From positions 25,216 through 68,917 of the forward strand of contig PMVV01000064.1 of NCBI GenBank assembly GCA_003166475.1: 43,702 bases of DNA, read 5' to 3'. The position numbers and the translations under genes were made by a program. Below are positions 32,323 to 42,294 of this stretch, in pieces. The DNA is from Bryobacterales bacterium (GTDB lineage Bacteria > Acidobacteriota > Terriglobia > Bryobacterales > Bryobacteraceae). Numbering within the stretch: position 1 is the stretch's first letter; every line of letters begins with the position of its first letter. The notes beneath the pieces are model-generated. The model was given only the letters and a program-made list of their open reading frames with translations, was not told the origin of the DNA and searched no databases.

Positions 32323-33585
32323 TTACCGTCCACGGCCCCCCAACCGCTGGACGAGCATCTGGCGGTCATGGCCGGAGAGAGCAGCCGCTCCGGTCACGCG
32401 TTGCGCGGCAGGCGACGAGACCTCGCTTCCCGCTGCAATGTTGCTCGGCGCTGCCAGATAGCCGTGCACCTCGCCCGTACTGGTAAGGGCCAAGCCTACG
32501 ATCTCCCCGTTGGAATTAATGGAACATGCGATCAACAGTGACAACGGGGAATCTGCGGGAATGAGAGTGTTGAGGTTGGTCATCACGCCGTTCTGCCAGA
32601 GGTACGGGTGCGGATCGAAGTTCACGTCTAGCGACAGGCCCACTATGCTGCCACCGTCGTTGATGCCGAGAGCTACGCTATTCACGTCGCCGGTAAGCGT
32701 GCCGAGGTCTTGGATACCGGTCTCCTTGGTCCACAGGAAAGCATGAAAGTTGGTGTCGTCGGCCAAGTCCGATTGACCAACCACCTGACCTTGGTTATTG
32801 AGGTTTAGGGCGAGATTGCCGAATCCGAGTCCGGTTCCGCCGAGAGTGCCGAGGTCGATCACCGTGCCTCTTTCCCAGAGCAAGGCGTGAAGAGGCTGGA
32901 GATTTTCCAAAATACTAAAGTTGAAGGCTGAACACTGGCCCGACGCGCCGGCAACCTGGCCATAGTCGTTGATCGCAAAAGCGGCTCCGTCCAAGTCTCC
33001 GTCCAGTGTAACGAGTTCATGGATCTTGCCATTTGCCCAGATGACAGGCTTAAACTGGAGCACTTGAGGGGCTGGGCAGCCTGGGTCCGGCGTGGCATTT
33101 TCCGCCAGCCCCGCCATTTCCCCGCGTTTGTCGATCTGGTTGACAGCGCCGTTGTTGCCTCCCAGCGTCGGCAGCGCAGTCATCGCGCCGTTCTGCCACA
33201 CGAATGGCAGACAGGAATTACCGGCTGAGGGGATCCCCAGCGCTGTGAAGCCGCAAAAGTCTTCGCCTTTTGGATCGAAAGCGGATGTTTCGGCTTCACC
33301 CACGGCTTGGCCCGTGGCGTTGACGCTAAATGCCACGCTGTTGGCCCCTCCGAGCCCGGGTTTGGCGATGTCCATCTTCAGTTTCTTGTACCAAAGCATG
33401 GCATTCATTGCGCCGTTGGGAGCGGCCGCCGCACCGCCGATCAGGCCATTGGGAGCTACGAAGAACGGCTGGCCGGGCGTGCCGCCGACAGCGCCAAGGT
33501 CGGTGACGGTATAGTGTGGCGGTTGTGCCATAGCAAACGCGGCGAACAAGCTGGCCGCGGCAATCGAAGTCACGATCGTTTTCAT
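32323..33585 (-). CDS. exported HAF-repeat protein
   Basis: A 420-residue exported protein. GGAG upstream places the start at 33585, giving a signal peptide (MKTIVTSIAAASLFAAFAMA). The body contains repeated HAF-type units: DLGAVGG, LPTLGGNNGAVNQIDKRGEM, VIDLGTLGGTG with LNNQGQVVGQS, and DLGTLTGDVNSVALGINDGG, each followed by an LW-x-x-G or F-L-W segment. These extracellular repeats (TIGR02913 type) are abundant in Acidobacteria and Planctomycetes and have no proven function. The C-terminal end (HDRQMLVQRLG) resembles that of related proteins, so it is probably complete. The gene is divergent from the ECF sigma gene. Confidence 0.85.
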   Translation of the reverse strand: MKTIVTSIAAASLFAAFAMAQPPHYTVTDLGAVGGTPGQPFFVAPNGLIGGAAAAPNGAMNAMLWYKKLKMDIAKPGLGGANSVAFSVNATGQAVGEAETSAFDPKGEDFCGFTALGIPSAGNSCLPFVWQNGAMTALPTLGGNNGAVNQIDKRGEMAGLAENATPDPGCPAPQVLQFKPVIWANGKIHELVTLDGDLDGAAFAINDYGQVAGASGQCSAFNFSILENLQPLHALLWERGTVIDLGTLGGTGLGFGNLALNLNNQGQVVGQSDLADDTNFHAFLWTKETGIQDLGTLTGDVNSVALGINDGGSIVGLSLDVNFDPHPYLWQNGVMTNLNTLIPADSPLSLLIACSINSNGEIVGLALTSTGEVHGYLAAPSNIAAGSEVSSPAAQRVTGAAALSGHDRQMLVQRLGGRGR

Positions 33586-33614
33586 ATGTTTCTCCATTTG
33601 AGTTATGCGCTGGA

Positions 33615-33636
33615 TGCGCCTATTCAGATAGGCGCA
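33615..33636. promoter_or_regulatory. perfect 9-bp stem-loop in a divergent promoter region
   Basis: TGCGCCTAT-TCAG-ATAGGCGCA is a perfect 9-bp stem with a 4-base loop. It lies between the start of the HAF-repeat gene (33585) and the ECF sigma promoter. It may be an operator for a dimeric regulator or a leader hairpin of the HAF-repeat mRNA. Confidence 0.55.
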
Positions 33637-33694
33637 GAAGGCGAGATGGAACTATCATGCGCGGGGGTGAAATTTGAAGGACAGGGTCCGGCGG

Positions 33695-33700
33695 TATAAT
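33695..33700 (+). promoter_or_regulatory. -10 box of the ECF sigma operon
   Basis: A perfect TATAAT in otherwise GC-rich sequence. TTGAAG at 33674-33679 is a possible -35 box, with a shortish 15-bp spacer. Transcription would begin near 33707, which leaves almost no leader for ATG 33715 and so supports the GTG start at 33748. Confidence 0.6.
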
Positions 33701-33747
33701 TTAGCCGATAAGCGATGCAGAGGGCGGCACAATCCGGCGAGGCGGCT

Positions 33748-34314
33748 GTGAGCGACATCAGCAAGCTGCTGCAAGCGTGGAGCGAGGGAGACCAGAACGC
33801 GCTCGAGAAGCTGACCCCTGTCGTATATGACGAACTCCATCGCCTGGCGCGCCGCTACATGAGGCGCGAGCGTCCCGGTCACAGCCTGCAAACGACGGCC
33901 CTGGTGAATGAGGCCTACATGCGCCTGTTGGATTACAAGCGCATCGAGTGGCAGGACCGCACCCATTTCTTCGCGATTTCGGCCCAGTTGATGAGGCGCA
34001 TTCTGGTGGAACATGCGCGGCGCCACAACCTGAAACGCGGGGGGGGCGTGCCGCATGTCTCGCTGGAAGAAGCCGCCGTGGTGGGCGGCGGCCGGGCCGC
34101 GGACCTGGTGGCGCTCGACGACGCGATGAACGCGCTGGCGCGGCTCGATCCGCGCAAAGTGCAGGTCGTCGAAATGCGTTTCTTTGGCGGACTCAGCGTG
34201 GAAGAAACAGCCGAGGTGCTCAAAGTGTCGCCTATCACCGTCATGCGCGATTGGAGCACCGCCAAGGCTTGGCTCTATCGCGAGTTGACCGGCGGAACAG
34301 CCGATGGATTCTGA
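33748..34314 (+). CDS. ECF RNA polymerase sigma factor (PF07638 type)
   Basis: A 188-residue extracytoplasmic-function sigma factor. Region 2 covers [20 protein letters not shown] to [12 protein letters not shown]. Region 4, with its helix-turn-helix, covers [20 protein letters not shown] and [20 protein letters not shown]. The sequence [20 protein letters not shown] is characteristic of the ECF group found with protein kinases in Acidobacteria and Planctomycetes. GTG 33748 has GAGG just upstream and suits the promoter at 33695; ATG 33715 in the same frame is the alternative. No anti-sigma gene is present. The kinase start lies 11 bp inside this gene, so kinase-controlled sigma activity is likely but unproven. 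Confidence 0.9.
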   Translation: MSDISKLLQAWSEGDQNALEKLTPVVYDELHRLARRYMRRERPGHSLQTTALVNEAYMRLLDYKRIEWQDRTHFFAISAQLMRRILVEHARRHNLKRGGGVPHVSLEEAAVVGGGRAADLVALDDAMNALARLDPRKVQVVEMRFFGGLSVEETAEVLKVSPITVMRDWSTAKAWLYRELTGGTADGF

Positions 34315-37306
34315 ACGCTGGCAACGGGTCGATCATCTGTTGCAGGCCGCGTTGGAACGTTCGCCCGGCGAGCGCGCGGAGTTCTTGCGGCAGGCGTGCG
34401 CGGGCGACGAGGCGCTGGAGCGGGAGGTCCGGTCGCTGCTGGCATCGCAGCAAGCGGCGGGAAGTTTCCTGGAGAGCCCGGCGATAGAAGTGGCTGCGCG
34501 GGCGTTGGCTCCCAAGCAGGACCATGATGCAACCGAGGGCGTCCACGCCCTAGTCGCCCAGACCATCTCGCATTACCGCATCGTCGGGAAACTTGGCGCT
34601 GGAGGAATGGGCGTGGTCTACAAGGCCCAGGACACCCGGCTGCACCGGTTCGTGGCGCTCAAGTTTCTGCCGGACGATGTCGCTCGGGACCCCCAAATGC
34701 TCAGCCGGTTCCAGCGCGAGGCGCGCGCCGCTTCCGCTTTGAATCACCCGAACATCTGCACCATTTATGACATCGGCGAGCAGGACGGCCGTTCCTTCAT
34801 CGTCATGGAGCATCTGGAGGGCGCCACCCTGAAGCAACGTATCTTTTCTCCGACCGGGGGGCGCTCCCTGGAAATGGAAACGCTGCTGGCCTTCGGAATT
34901 GAGATCGCCGATGCGTTGGACGCCGCCCACACCGCGGGCATCGTGCACCGCGACATCAAGCCTGCCAACATTTTTGTTACCGGGCCCGCAAGCGGGCGCC
35001 CCGGCCACGCCAAGATTCTCGACTTCGGCTTGGCTCAACTGGGCGCGCCGGACAACACTGGGGAGCCGCTCACAAAACCGGGCATGGCGATGGGGACGGC
35101 CGGTTATATGTCCCCGGAGCAGGTGCTGGGAAAGCCTCTGGACGCACGGACGGACCTGTTCTCCTTCGGGCTGGTGCTCTATGAAATGGCCACGGGGACG
35201 CGTCTGGTGGCTGGCGTCCGGCTGAGCGCGGAGCTGTCGCCGGAGCTGGAGCGCATCATATCCAAATGCCTGGAGAACGACCGCGAGCTGCGATACCAGC
35301 ACGCTTCGGAAATCCGCGCCGACCTCCAGCGCCTGAAGCGGGACTCGGATTCGACAACCAGTGCGAAGCCCGGCGCAAAACGCTGGCGCCTGGCCGTTCC
35401 CGCCGCCGCGGCTGGCCTAGCGTTATTCGCTGCAGGCTACTTCTATTTTCACCGCACGCCAAAACTCACTGACAAGGACACCATTGTCCTCGCCGATTTC
35501 ACAAACACAACGGGCGACCCCGTGTTTGACGGCACGCTTCGCCAAGGGTTGGCCATTCAGCTTGAACAGTCGCCATTTCTCAGGCTGGTTTCCGAGCAGC
35601 GGATCCACCAGTCGCTGCGTCTGATGGGCCAGCCGGCGGACGCGCGGCTTACTCCGGAGCTCGCTAAGGAGATTTGCGAGCGGACAGCGAGTGCCGCTGT
35701 CCTGGATGGTTCGATTGCAAGCCTCGGGAGCCAATACGTAGTCGGGTTACGCGCAAAGACCTGCCGCACCGGAGAGGTCCTGGATGAGGAGCAGGTGCAA
35801 GCGGCAAGAAAGGAAGACGTCCTGAATTCCCTGAGCCAAATTGCCAGTAGATTCAGGACCCGGGTCGGCGAATCCCTCACGGCGGTTCAAAAGCACGATA
35901 CTCCGCTCGCAGAGGCTACGACACCGTCGCTCGAAGCCTTGAAAGCCTATAGCGCCGGCATGAAGACTGGCCTCTCCAGTTCTATTACCGGTGTGCCTTT
36001 CTTCAAGCGCGCCATTGAGATCGACCCCCAATTCGCAGTGGCGCACGCAGCGCTAGGGCTCATGTACGGCGATATGGGAGAGTCTGGCCTCTCTGAGGAG
36101 AGCACCAGCAAAGCCTATGAGTTGCGGGATCGTGCCAGTGACCGGGAGAAGTTCTTTATCACCGCCTCCTACGAGCTGCACGTGACAGGAAACCTGGAGA
36201 AGGCGCAACAGACCTGCGAGTCGTGGGTGCGAACCTATCCCCGCGAGATGATACCCCACGCATTCCTGGCCGGGATTATCTACATTGCCTCGGGAGAATA
36301 CGAAAAGGCGGTCGAAGAAGACAAGAGGGCTATCGAAATAGATCCGGACTCTGCCATCGGTTATTCCCAGCTTGCCTTCAACTATGAATACCTTGACCGC
36401 TTGGGGGAAGCCGCCCACACGCTGCAGCAAGCCGCCGCGCGCAAGCTGGAAATCGGCGACTTCTTGGTCCAGCGATACGACATCGCCTTCTTAAGAGGCG
36501 ACCAGGCGGCAATGCAACGGGAAGCGGCTCTGGCGCGGGGAAAATCCGGAGCGGAAGACTGGATTTCAGACCACGAGGCTTTTGTCTCGGCATACTCCGG
36601 CCGTTTGCAAGACGCCAGGAGATTGTCGCATCGTGCGGCGGAGCTGGCTCAACAAGCGGCCCAGCGGGACAGGGCGGCTCTGGATGAAACCGGGCTGGCA
36701 CTGTGGGAAGGCTTTTTCGGGAATGCGTCCGCGGCCAAGCGGAGCGCCATGGCCGCGCACGAACTTTCCAAGACCCGGGAGGTGGAGTATGGCGCTGCGT
36801 TTGCACTGGCCCTCTCCGGCGATTCTGCCGAGTCTCAAACACTGGCGAACGATCTGGAAAAGCGCTTCCCCGAGGATACCTCGGTCAGATTCAGTTACCT
36901 GCCGGCTGTGCGCGCACTTCTCGCCCTCAACCATGGCGAGCCGTCGAAGGCGATCGAACTGCTACAAATCGCCGTTCCCTATGACTTAGGTGCGCCGCGC
37001 AGCAGCTTTCATGGCTTCTTCGGGACGCTCTATCCGGTCTATGTGCGCGGCGAAGCCTATCTGGCCGCACACCAAGGCGCCCAAGCCGCCGCGGAATTCC
37101 AGAAGATTCTCAATCATCGCGGGATCGTGGTCAGCGACCCCATCGGCGCATTGGCGCACTTGCAACTCGGTAGGGCGTTGGCTTTGTCGGGAGAGAAGAC
37201 CAAAGCAAGGACCGCCTACCAGGATTTCCTGACACTCTGGAAAGATGCCGACCCCGACGTCCCGGTCCTCAAGCAAGCCAAGACGGAATACGCCGCGCTC
37301 CAGTGA
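34304..37306 (+). CDS. membrane Ser/Thr protein kinase with FlgO-like and TPR domains
   Basis: A 1000-residue protein. After an N-terminal leader (1-85) comes a Hanks-type kinase: glycine loop GAGGMGVV (98-105), K120, HRDIKPAN (215-222), DFG (240-242) and SPE (270-272). One membrane helix lies at 362-382. A FlgO/TolB-like domain ([20 protein letters not shown], from 392) and TPR repeats (about 555-1000, such as [20 protein letters not shown] and [20 protein letters not shown]) are probably extracytoplasmic. Between TGT and ELERI only 14 residues remain where relatives have about 32, so the alpha-G region is largely deleted. Catalytic residues are intact. It overlaps the ECF sigma gene by 11 bp, suggesting a signalling unit. 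Confidence 0.9.
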   Translation: MDSERWQRVDHLLQAALERSPGERAEFLRQACAGDEALEREVRSLLASQQAAGSFLESPAIEVAARALAPKQDHDATEGVHALVAQTISHYRIVGKLGAGGMGVVYKAQDTRLHRFVALKFLPDDVARDPQMLSRFQREARAASALNHPNICTIYDIGEQDGRSFIVMEHLEGATLKQRIFSPTGGRSLEMETLLAFGIEIADALDAAHTAGIVHRDIKPANIFVTGPASGRPGHAKILDFGLAQLGAPDNTGEPLTKPGMAMGTAGYMSPEQVLGKPLDARTDLFSFGLVLYEMATGTRLVAGVRLSAELSPELERIISKCLENDRELRYQHASEIRADLQRLKRDSDSTTSAKPGAKRWRLAVPAAAAGLALFAAGYFYFHRTPKLTDKDTIVLADFTNTTGDPVFDGTLRQGLAIQLEQSPFLRLVSEQRIHQSLRLMGQPADARLTPELAKEICERTASAAVLDGSIASLGSQYVVGLRAKTCRTGEVLDEEQVQAARKEDVLNSLSQIASRFRTRVGESLTAVQKHDTPLAEATTPSLEALKAYSAGMKTGLSSSITGVPFFKRAIEIDPQFAVAHAALGLMYGDMGESGLSEESTSKAYELRDRASDREKFFITASYELHVTGNLEKAQQTCESWVRTYPREMIPHAFLAGIIYIASGEYEKAVEEDKRAIEIDPDSAIGYSQLAFNYEYLDRLGEAAHTLQQAAARKLEIGDFLVQRYDIAFLRGDQAAMQREAALARGKSGAEDWISDHEAFVSAYSGRLQDARRLSHRAAELAQQAAQRDRAALDETGLALWEGFFGNASAAKRSAMAAHELSKTREVEYGAAFALALSGDSAESQTLANDLEKRFPEDTSVRFSYLPAVRALLALNHGEPSKAIELLQIAVPYDLGAPRSSFHGFFGTLYPVYVRGEAYLAAHQGAQAAAEFQKILNHRGIVVSDPIGALAHLQLGRALALSGEKTKARTAYQDFLTLWKDADPDVPVLKQAKTEYAALQ

Positions 37307-37416
37307 GCGACGACTGTTACGACGGCGATGCGATGACTCGGGGATGGATGGCGAACCCACTTGCAATTGTGCATTACAACCGCACATTTTCAAGGAGCGC
37401 GGTCCCCGCAGAGCCT

Positions 37417-37875
37417 CTACCTGCGCTCGTAGCGCCCCATATATTGCGCTTCCGCCAGGATGTGGCTGCGGATGGCCGTTTCGATTGGGGCGCGGCGGAC
37501 GCCCGCCGGCAATCCCAGGGTGGCAATATCGAGCGCGTAGAGCTTGAAAGAATAGCGATGCGGCCCGTGACCTTTCGGAGGACACGGTCCGCCATATCCG
37601 GGGCGGCCGAAATCGTTAGTGCCGGTCAGGCCTAGCTTTCCCGGTTTATATCCTTGCGCCAGCGATCGTACCGAGGGCGGCAGATCGTACAGCAACCAAT
37701 GGTTCCAGGTACCCCCAGGCGCGTCCGGATCGTCCACGATCAATGCCAGACTGCGGGTCGTGGTGGGCTCGCCATCCCATTCCAGGGACGGTGAGATGTC
37801 CGCACTTTCACAGGTATGCAATTTGGGGATGAGACCCCCGTCGGCAAACGCCGGGATGGTCAGTTTGAAGGCCAT
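37417..37875 (-). CDS. YbhB/YbcL-type PEBP family protein
   Basis: A 152-residue phosphatidylethanolamine-binding/Raf-kinase-inhibitor-like protein of the bacterial YbhB/YbcL group. The anion pocket motifs are visible: LIVDDPDAPGGTWNHWLLYD near residues 45-64, and GPCPPKGHGPHRYSFKLYAL near 95-114. There is no signal peptide, so it is cytoplasmic like YbhB. Its ligand and role are unknown; kinase inhibition, known for eukaryotic relatives, is not shown in bacteria. It is convergent with the kinase gene across 110 bp that contain no clear terminator. Confidence 0.92.
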   Translation of the reverse strand: MAFKLTIPAFADGGLIPKLHTCESADISPSLEWDGEPTTTRSLALIVDDPDAPGGTWNHWLLYDLPPSVRSLAQGYKPGKLGLTGTNDFGRPGYGGPCPPKGHGPHRYSFKLYALDIATLGLPAGVRRAPIETAIRSHILAEAQYMGRYERR

Positions 37876-37896
37876 GCCCCAATCTTAGCGCGGCTC

Positions 37897-38454
37897 TCAA
37901 GACGGCTCACGATGAACGAGTTCGGGCGAGAAGGCAGGAATGCACACCGCGATGTATTCGGCGCCGCCGGGTTCCGGCGTGCTGTAGCGCACCCACTCGC
38001 CGCGATGGGCGGCGATCGCCTGGCCGGCCTTCATATCTATGGTCCCCGACTTTGTCTCCACGCGAAGCAGGCCCCGCAACACCACGGTGTACTCGTCAAA
38101 TTCCGGGGTTTGGCCCGGTTCACGCCAACCGGCCGGACTTTCCATGCGCGCGATGCTCACCGCTTCGGTCGCGGAGTTGACAAGGCCCACGTATTCCGCA
38201 ATCCGTTTCGGGAGAGTGCCTGCGGCGGCGATTATGGTTGGCTGTTCGATCAGATCGGGCATGGATGTTCTTAACATCGTACACTCTTCGTATCCAGCAC
38301 AGGAGCGTACCGGAAGCCGCGGATACTTCGGAAAGTGCGAATCGCCGGCGGACAGCTTGCAGAGATAGAAGACGGTGCCGCGGTCGGAACGGATGGTCTC
38401 GACGTGCGCACACGCGGCGCACAAACCCACCGATCTATCGAGAGTCGTCTCCAC
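37897..38454 (-). CDS. fusion of a Cys-rich zinc-binding mini-domain and a cupin
   Basis: A 185-residue protein joining two parts that I recall as separate genes in relatives. Residues 1-57 (LCAACAHVETIRSDRG, FYLCKLSAGDSHFPKYPRLP, CAGYE) form a small cysteine domain with ligands C12, C15, C32 and C52. Residues 65-185 form a cupin (TPEFDEYTVVLRGLLRVETK, GTIDMKAGQAIAAHRGEWVR). An internal ATG at 38262, and another at 38277 with GAAGAG upstream, could start the cupin alone. The classic cupin metal histidines are not evident; E and H residues in these motifs could still bind a ligand. A missing stop codon or a real fusion would look alike here. Confidence 0.72.
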   Translation of the reverse strand: METTLDRSVGLCAACAHVETIRSDRGTVFYLCKLSAGDSHFPKYPRLPVRSCAGYEECTMLRTSMPDLIEQPTIIAAAGTLPKRIAEYVGLVNSATEAVSIARMESPAGWREPGQTPEFDEYTVVLRGLLRVETKSGTIDMKAGQAIAAHRGEWVRYSTPEPGGAEYIAVCIPAFSPELVHREPS

Positions 38455-38457
38455 TCG

Positions 38458-41400
38458 TTAGAAGCTTAGCCGGATTCCCAACTGAGCCGCAAACGGAATG
38501 CCGACCGTGGTGCCGGGACCAAAGAAGTCGCCCAACCCGCCGGCGGGCACGCGCAACTGATTCACGCCAGTGATCGGTTGCGTAGCGGAGCAATCCGCAT
38601 TCAGGCAAAATGCCGTGGCGTTGGCCAGATTGTTGACCGGCACCGGCAGCGCAGCGAGGTTGGTGACATAGTTGGCGCCGGGATTATTGCGATTGAACAG
38701 ATTGAAGATTTCGATAAACGGCGTCAACCGCCAACGCTCATGCAAACGGAACGGGCGGCTGAGGCGCACATCCGTCTGGATGTAGGGCGTGCCGCGGAAT
38801 TGATCCATGCCGGTCTGGACGCCGTTGACCACGGCGCGGTCGTCGAGCGCGTCTCCAAATCCATTCACGTCCACAGGGGTGGTGAGGGTGAAGGGCCGGG
38901 CGCTTTCAGCCTGGCTCAAGACCGACAATTCCAAGCCGCCCGGGATGTGGACTGTCCCGGCCAGAACCAGGCGGTCGGTGACATTTTCTCCCGACGGCCC
39001 GTAATCGCCTTTCGCGAACGCCTGGAGCGGGTTGCAGACCCCATTCACGTAGTCGAAGAGTTCGCCCAGCACACAGCCCCAGGTTTCGGCGCTCGACAAC
39101 GTATAGTTCAGGACCAAGCTGAAGCGGGAGACGTTGGCCTGCAGATGCACCGAAAGCCCGTCGTAACGGGACCGGTTGTCGCTCCGGAAAACGGTAATGT
39201 TGGGGACGTCCTGTTGTTGGGCCGCGAGGGTGCCGGCAAAAAGCGGCGAGAAGAGCGTGTAGCCGGCCTGGTATATGTATCGCCGGTAGCCGTGGTTGCC
39301 CTCCTCGTGAGTCCAGTCCGCGCCGAACGTCCAACGGGAATTGAACGCATGCTGCACTCCGGCGCTCGAATGCAGCGCATAGGGCGTCTTGTAGGCCGGA
39401 TCGATCAGCGCGCCCGCGCCGCCCGAGGCCGCTCCGGGAAGGCATCCGCCATCGGAGGGCTGTGCGCAGGGTCCGGGAGGCTCATTCACGGCCTGGAACG
39501 CAGTCACCCAGCCATTCTGCGCCAGGTCGTTGTAAAAGAGACCGAAGCCGGCGCGGATTACCGTGTTCCTGGATTGGCCCGGCGCATAGGCGATGCCCAA
39601 ACGCGGCCCGAACTGCTTGCGGTAATCGTGAGGCGCGCCCGCGTGCTGGAAGAGCGGAATCTGCAAAGCATCGAGCGTCAACAGCGCGGGATTGTCCAAT
39701 TGAGACCTGCCGGAGGCCGTGAAGAGTCCAAAGGTGGTGTCGTAACGCAGGCCGTAGTTCAGCGTGAGATGCGGCGTCGCCCGCCAGGAATCCTCGGCGT
39801 AGATTCCGAGGCGCTGCACGTTCTGCGAGAAACTGCCGTTGCCCGCGGGGGTGCTCGTACAGGTTGTGCCCGGTGTGACGGCGAGGGTCGCAGTAGGCGT
39901 GCAGGTCAGATCCACGGCGAATTGCTGCGGGTTGTTGAGGTAGTCCACCGGATTCTGCGCGAACACGGTGAGGTTTTCCGCGTTGCCCGGAAGCGCTCCG
40001 CTCATCACCGGCTCGTGGATGAAATCCACGCCGAAACTGGGCGAGTGGCGGCTGGTGGAGTGCGTCACGGCATAACGGACCTGGTATTTTTCCTGATCCC
40101 GCATGATGGGAAAGGCCGTGATCGGCGTGACAAACTGGTTGTCGCCAAAGGTTTCGAAGCCGGAAATCGTCTGCGAGGTGGAACTGAAGGGGAAGGCCAG
40201 AGCGAAGCCGAGTTGGGAGTTGCGATATTCATTCAAGCGCAATCCGCTGCCCGCGAGGGTGAAGGTTCCCAGCCATGTGGGACTGAAAATGAATTGCTGG
40301 CCCAGCACCAGGTTCCCATAGTTGGAGTGCCAGGTGGCGCCGGTGGAAGAAAGCGTGGCCTGTTCCACGAAGGCGTTGTCGGTGGTGTAGGTATCGAGGG
40401 CGGCCCGCAGGAACCACTGGGCGCGGGATGACTGCGCCCAGTCGAAGCGCAGGTCGCCGAGGTAATCCCGGAATGGGACTGGCACGTTGTTGGGCACGGA
40501 TATCGAACTGACGCCGGGGATGAGGCCCTGCCCGGCCAGTCCGGCAAGGGCCTGGAACTGGGTCAGACTGGCGGGACTATAGGCGATGCTGGCGTCTTCC
40601 TGAGCCGCTTCGAGGGAGGCGAAGAAGAACAACTTGTCCTTCACGATGGGTCCGCCGATGGTGCCATCGTAGTTTTGCCGGGAGAACGGCTGTTTCGGCA
40701 GGGGCGCGGGATTCTCGATGGGGTAGCGCGCATTGAGGGCCGCGGAGCGTTCGTAGAAGGCCGCCTGACCGTGCCACACGTTGGTGCCGCTCTTGGTGGT
40801 GATCTCCACCGAGCCGCCCACGGTCCGGCCGGTATCCGCATTTTGCTGCGAGGTCTGCACGGCAAATTCCTGCACCGCGTCGGGAGAGAAGTTTTGCAGG
40901 AAGCCGCCAATGTAATCGTCCGAGTTATCGGCTCCGTCGACGGAATTCACGTCGTTAAGTCCGGAACTGCCTCCGAAGGAGACCGCGGTGATGCGAGCCT
41001 TGGTAGGGTCCGACGGCTCGACCGGCTCGGTGCCTGGGACGAGGTATGCGATATTGGCGAAGCTGCGGTTCGCCAGGGGGATTGTGTCCAAATCCTTGGC
41101 GGTGATTGCGCCGCCGTGCACGGCGCTGGTGGCATCGATGGGTTGAGTGACGATGGAAGACGCCTGCGCCTGGACATTCAGCGCCAGCCGCTGGGAAGGA
41201 AGGTTCAACGTGACGTCGACTTCGCGCACCGAGCTGACTACCACCGCTACGTTGGAACTGGCCTCCGCGAAACCGGGGGCGCGCACGGTCAATTCGTAGT
41301 TGCCGGGCAGCAGGTTGTCGAAGCGGAATTCTCCGCGGCTATCGCTTTTGGTCTGGCGCGCCAGGGAAGATTCGGTGGCCTGCAAGGAAATATCGGCGGA

Positions 41401-41514
41401 CTGGACGCGGCCGCCGCTCGCATCGTTGACCACGCCTGCCAGGCTGCCGCGGAAATCCTGGGCTTGGCATAGGCATGGGACCAGGGTTAGGAAAAAGACG
41501 AGAGTTCGGCGCAT
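38458..41514 (-). CDS. TonB-dependent receptor with carboxypeptidase-like N-terminal domain
   Basis: Outer-membrane transporter of 1018 residues. The start at 41514 is chosen because a signal peptide follows directly (MRRTLVFFLTLVPCLCQAQ), while the 94 extra residues from 41796 look non-coding. Residues about 21-105 form a carboxypeptidase regulatory-like domain (GSLAGVVNDASGGRVQSADI, FDNLLPGNYELTVRAPGF). A plug follows (VDGADNSDDYIGGFLQNFSP, QEFAVQTSQQNADTGRTVGG), then the barrel. The protein ends LGIRLSF, with the C-terminal Phe used by the BAM complex. It is Oar-like, and the substrate is probably a large organic molecule. No SusD partner is nearby. It is divergent from the DUF2911 gene across 157 bp. 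Confidence 0.92.
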   Translation of the reverse strand: MRRTLVFFLTLVPCLCQAQDFRGSLAGVVNDASGGRVQSADISLQATESSLARQTKSDSRGEFRFDNLLPGNYELTVRAPGFAEASSNVAVVVSSVREVDVTLNLPSQRLALNVQAQASSIVTQPIDATSAVHGGAITAKDLDTIPLANRSFANIAYLVPGTEPVEPSDPTKARITAVSFGGSSGLNDVNSVDGADNSDDYIGGFLQNFSPDAVQEFAVQTSQQNADTGRTVGGSVEITTKSGTNVWHGQAAFYERSAALNARYPIENPAPLPKQPFSRQNYDGTIGGPIVKDKLFFFASLEAAQEDASIAYSPASLTQFQALAGLAGQGLIPGVSSISVPNNVPVPFRDYLGDLRFDWAQSSRAQWFLRAALDTYTTDNAFVEQATLSSTGATWHSNYGNLVLGQQFIFSPTWLGTFTLAGSGLRLNEYRNSQLGFALAFPFSSTSQTISGFETFGDNQFVTPITAFPIMRDQEKYQVRYAVTHSTSRHSPSFGVDFIHEPVMSGALPGNAENLTVFAQNPVDYLNNPQQFAVDLTCTPTATLAVTPGTTCTSTPAGNGSFSQNVQRLGIYAEDSWRATPHLTLNYGLRYDTTFGLFTASGRSQLDNPALLTLDALQIPLFQHAGAPHDYRKQFGPRLGIAYAPGQSRNTVIRAGFGLFYNDLAQNGWVTAFQAVNEPPGPCAQPSDGGCLPGAASGGAGALIDPAYKTPYALHSSAGVQHAFNSRWTFGADWTHEEGNHGYRRYIYQAGYTLFSPLFAGTLAAQQQDVPNITVFRSDNRSRYDGLSVHLQANVSRFSLVLNYTLSSAETWGCVLGELFDYVNGVCNPLQAFAKGDYGPSGENVTDRLVLAGTVHIPGGLELSVLSQAESARPFTLTTPVDVNGFGDALDDRAVVNGVQTGMDQFRGTPYIQTDVRLSRPFRLHERWRLTPFIEIFNLFNRNNPGANYVTNLAALPVPVNNLANATAFCLNADCSATQPITGVNQLRVPAGGLGDFFGPGTTVGIPFAAQLGIRLSF

Positions 41515-41671
41515 TGCGGAAATGTAGAAACAGGCTAGCAGCAGTCGCGCCGCTACTACCACAGATCGTAGTTGCGGATGGAAGAGCAGTCGGGCCCACA
41601 AGACACACCACCCGGATTGGAGTAGGCTAGTGATGTAGCCCCAATCCCAATTCATCAAAGGAGACAAACCA

Positions 41672-42205
41672 ATGACCAAGTCCGTTTTGATTTGTGCCGC
41701 CCTCGCCGCAACGGCAAGCCTGAGTTTCGCGCAGAAGTTTACTAGTCCGCCCGCGGATACCTCCGTGACCATCGCCGGCAAGAACATCACGATCAAATAC
41801 TCGGCGCCTTCCGTGCACGGCCGGCAGATCTTCGGCGACGGCGGGAAGATTTCGCACGACCCGCACTACCCCGTGTGGCGCGCGGGCGCAAACTCCGCCA
41901 CGGCTCTTCACACGGAAGCCGATCTGGATATCCAGGGCCTGCACGTCCCGGCGGGCGACTATACGCTTTTCGCCAATGTGGCCGATCCCGACCATTGGGA
42001 GCTGATCGTCAGTAAAGACACCAAAGAGTGGGGATTGGCCTACAAGGACAACATGGACCTCGGCCGCGTGAAGATGGAGATGAGCAAGCCCTCGGCGCCG
42101 ATCGAGACGTACAAGATGACGCTTTCGAGCGGCGGGGGGAATTCCGGCACGCTCGAGTTGGCCTGGGAGAACCACGTCGCATCCGTCTCTTTCACCGCGA
42201 AGTGA
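41672..42205 (+). CDS. exported DUF2911 protein
   Basis: A 177-residue exported protein of the DUF2911 family, function unknown. AAAGGAG at 41658-41664 precedes ATG 41672, and a signal peptide ends at SFAQ. ITIKYSAPSVHGRQIFGDGG (residues about 40-59) and PVWRAGANSATALHTEADLD are the typical conserved blocks. PAGDYTLFANVADPDHWELI follows, and the protein closes with LELAWENHVASVSF. Such genes are common in Acidobacteria and Bacteroidota, and this one is complete by length. The divergent promoter region before it carries GGATTGG (41614-41620) and CCAATCC (41641-41647). Confidence 0.92.
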   Translation: MTKSVLICAALAATASLSFAQKFTSPPADTSVTIAGKNITIKYSAPSVHGRQIFGDGGKISHDPHYPVWRAGANSATALHTEADLDIQGLHVPAGDYTLFANVADPDHWELIVSKDTKEWGLAYKDNMDLGRVKMEMSKPSAPIETYKMTLSSGGGNSGTLELAWENHVASVSFTAK

Positions 42206-42294
42206 CGGCCGCGCTTCCCTGCCCTGGCGACAAGTGCTTTCCCGCCACCAGCTTGCAGGAACATTCCGCTTTAGCGTAACGTATCAAGTTACGG

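Noticed and set aside
38578-40431. Plus-strand open frame of 617 codons
   Set aside because: Antisense to the TonB receptor barrel, no recognisable motif, Arg/Gly/Val-rich translation.
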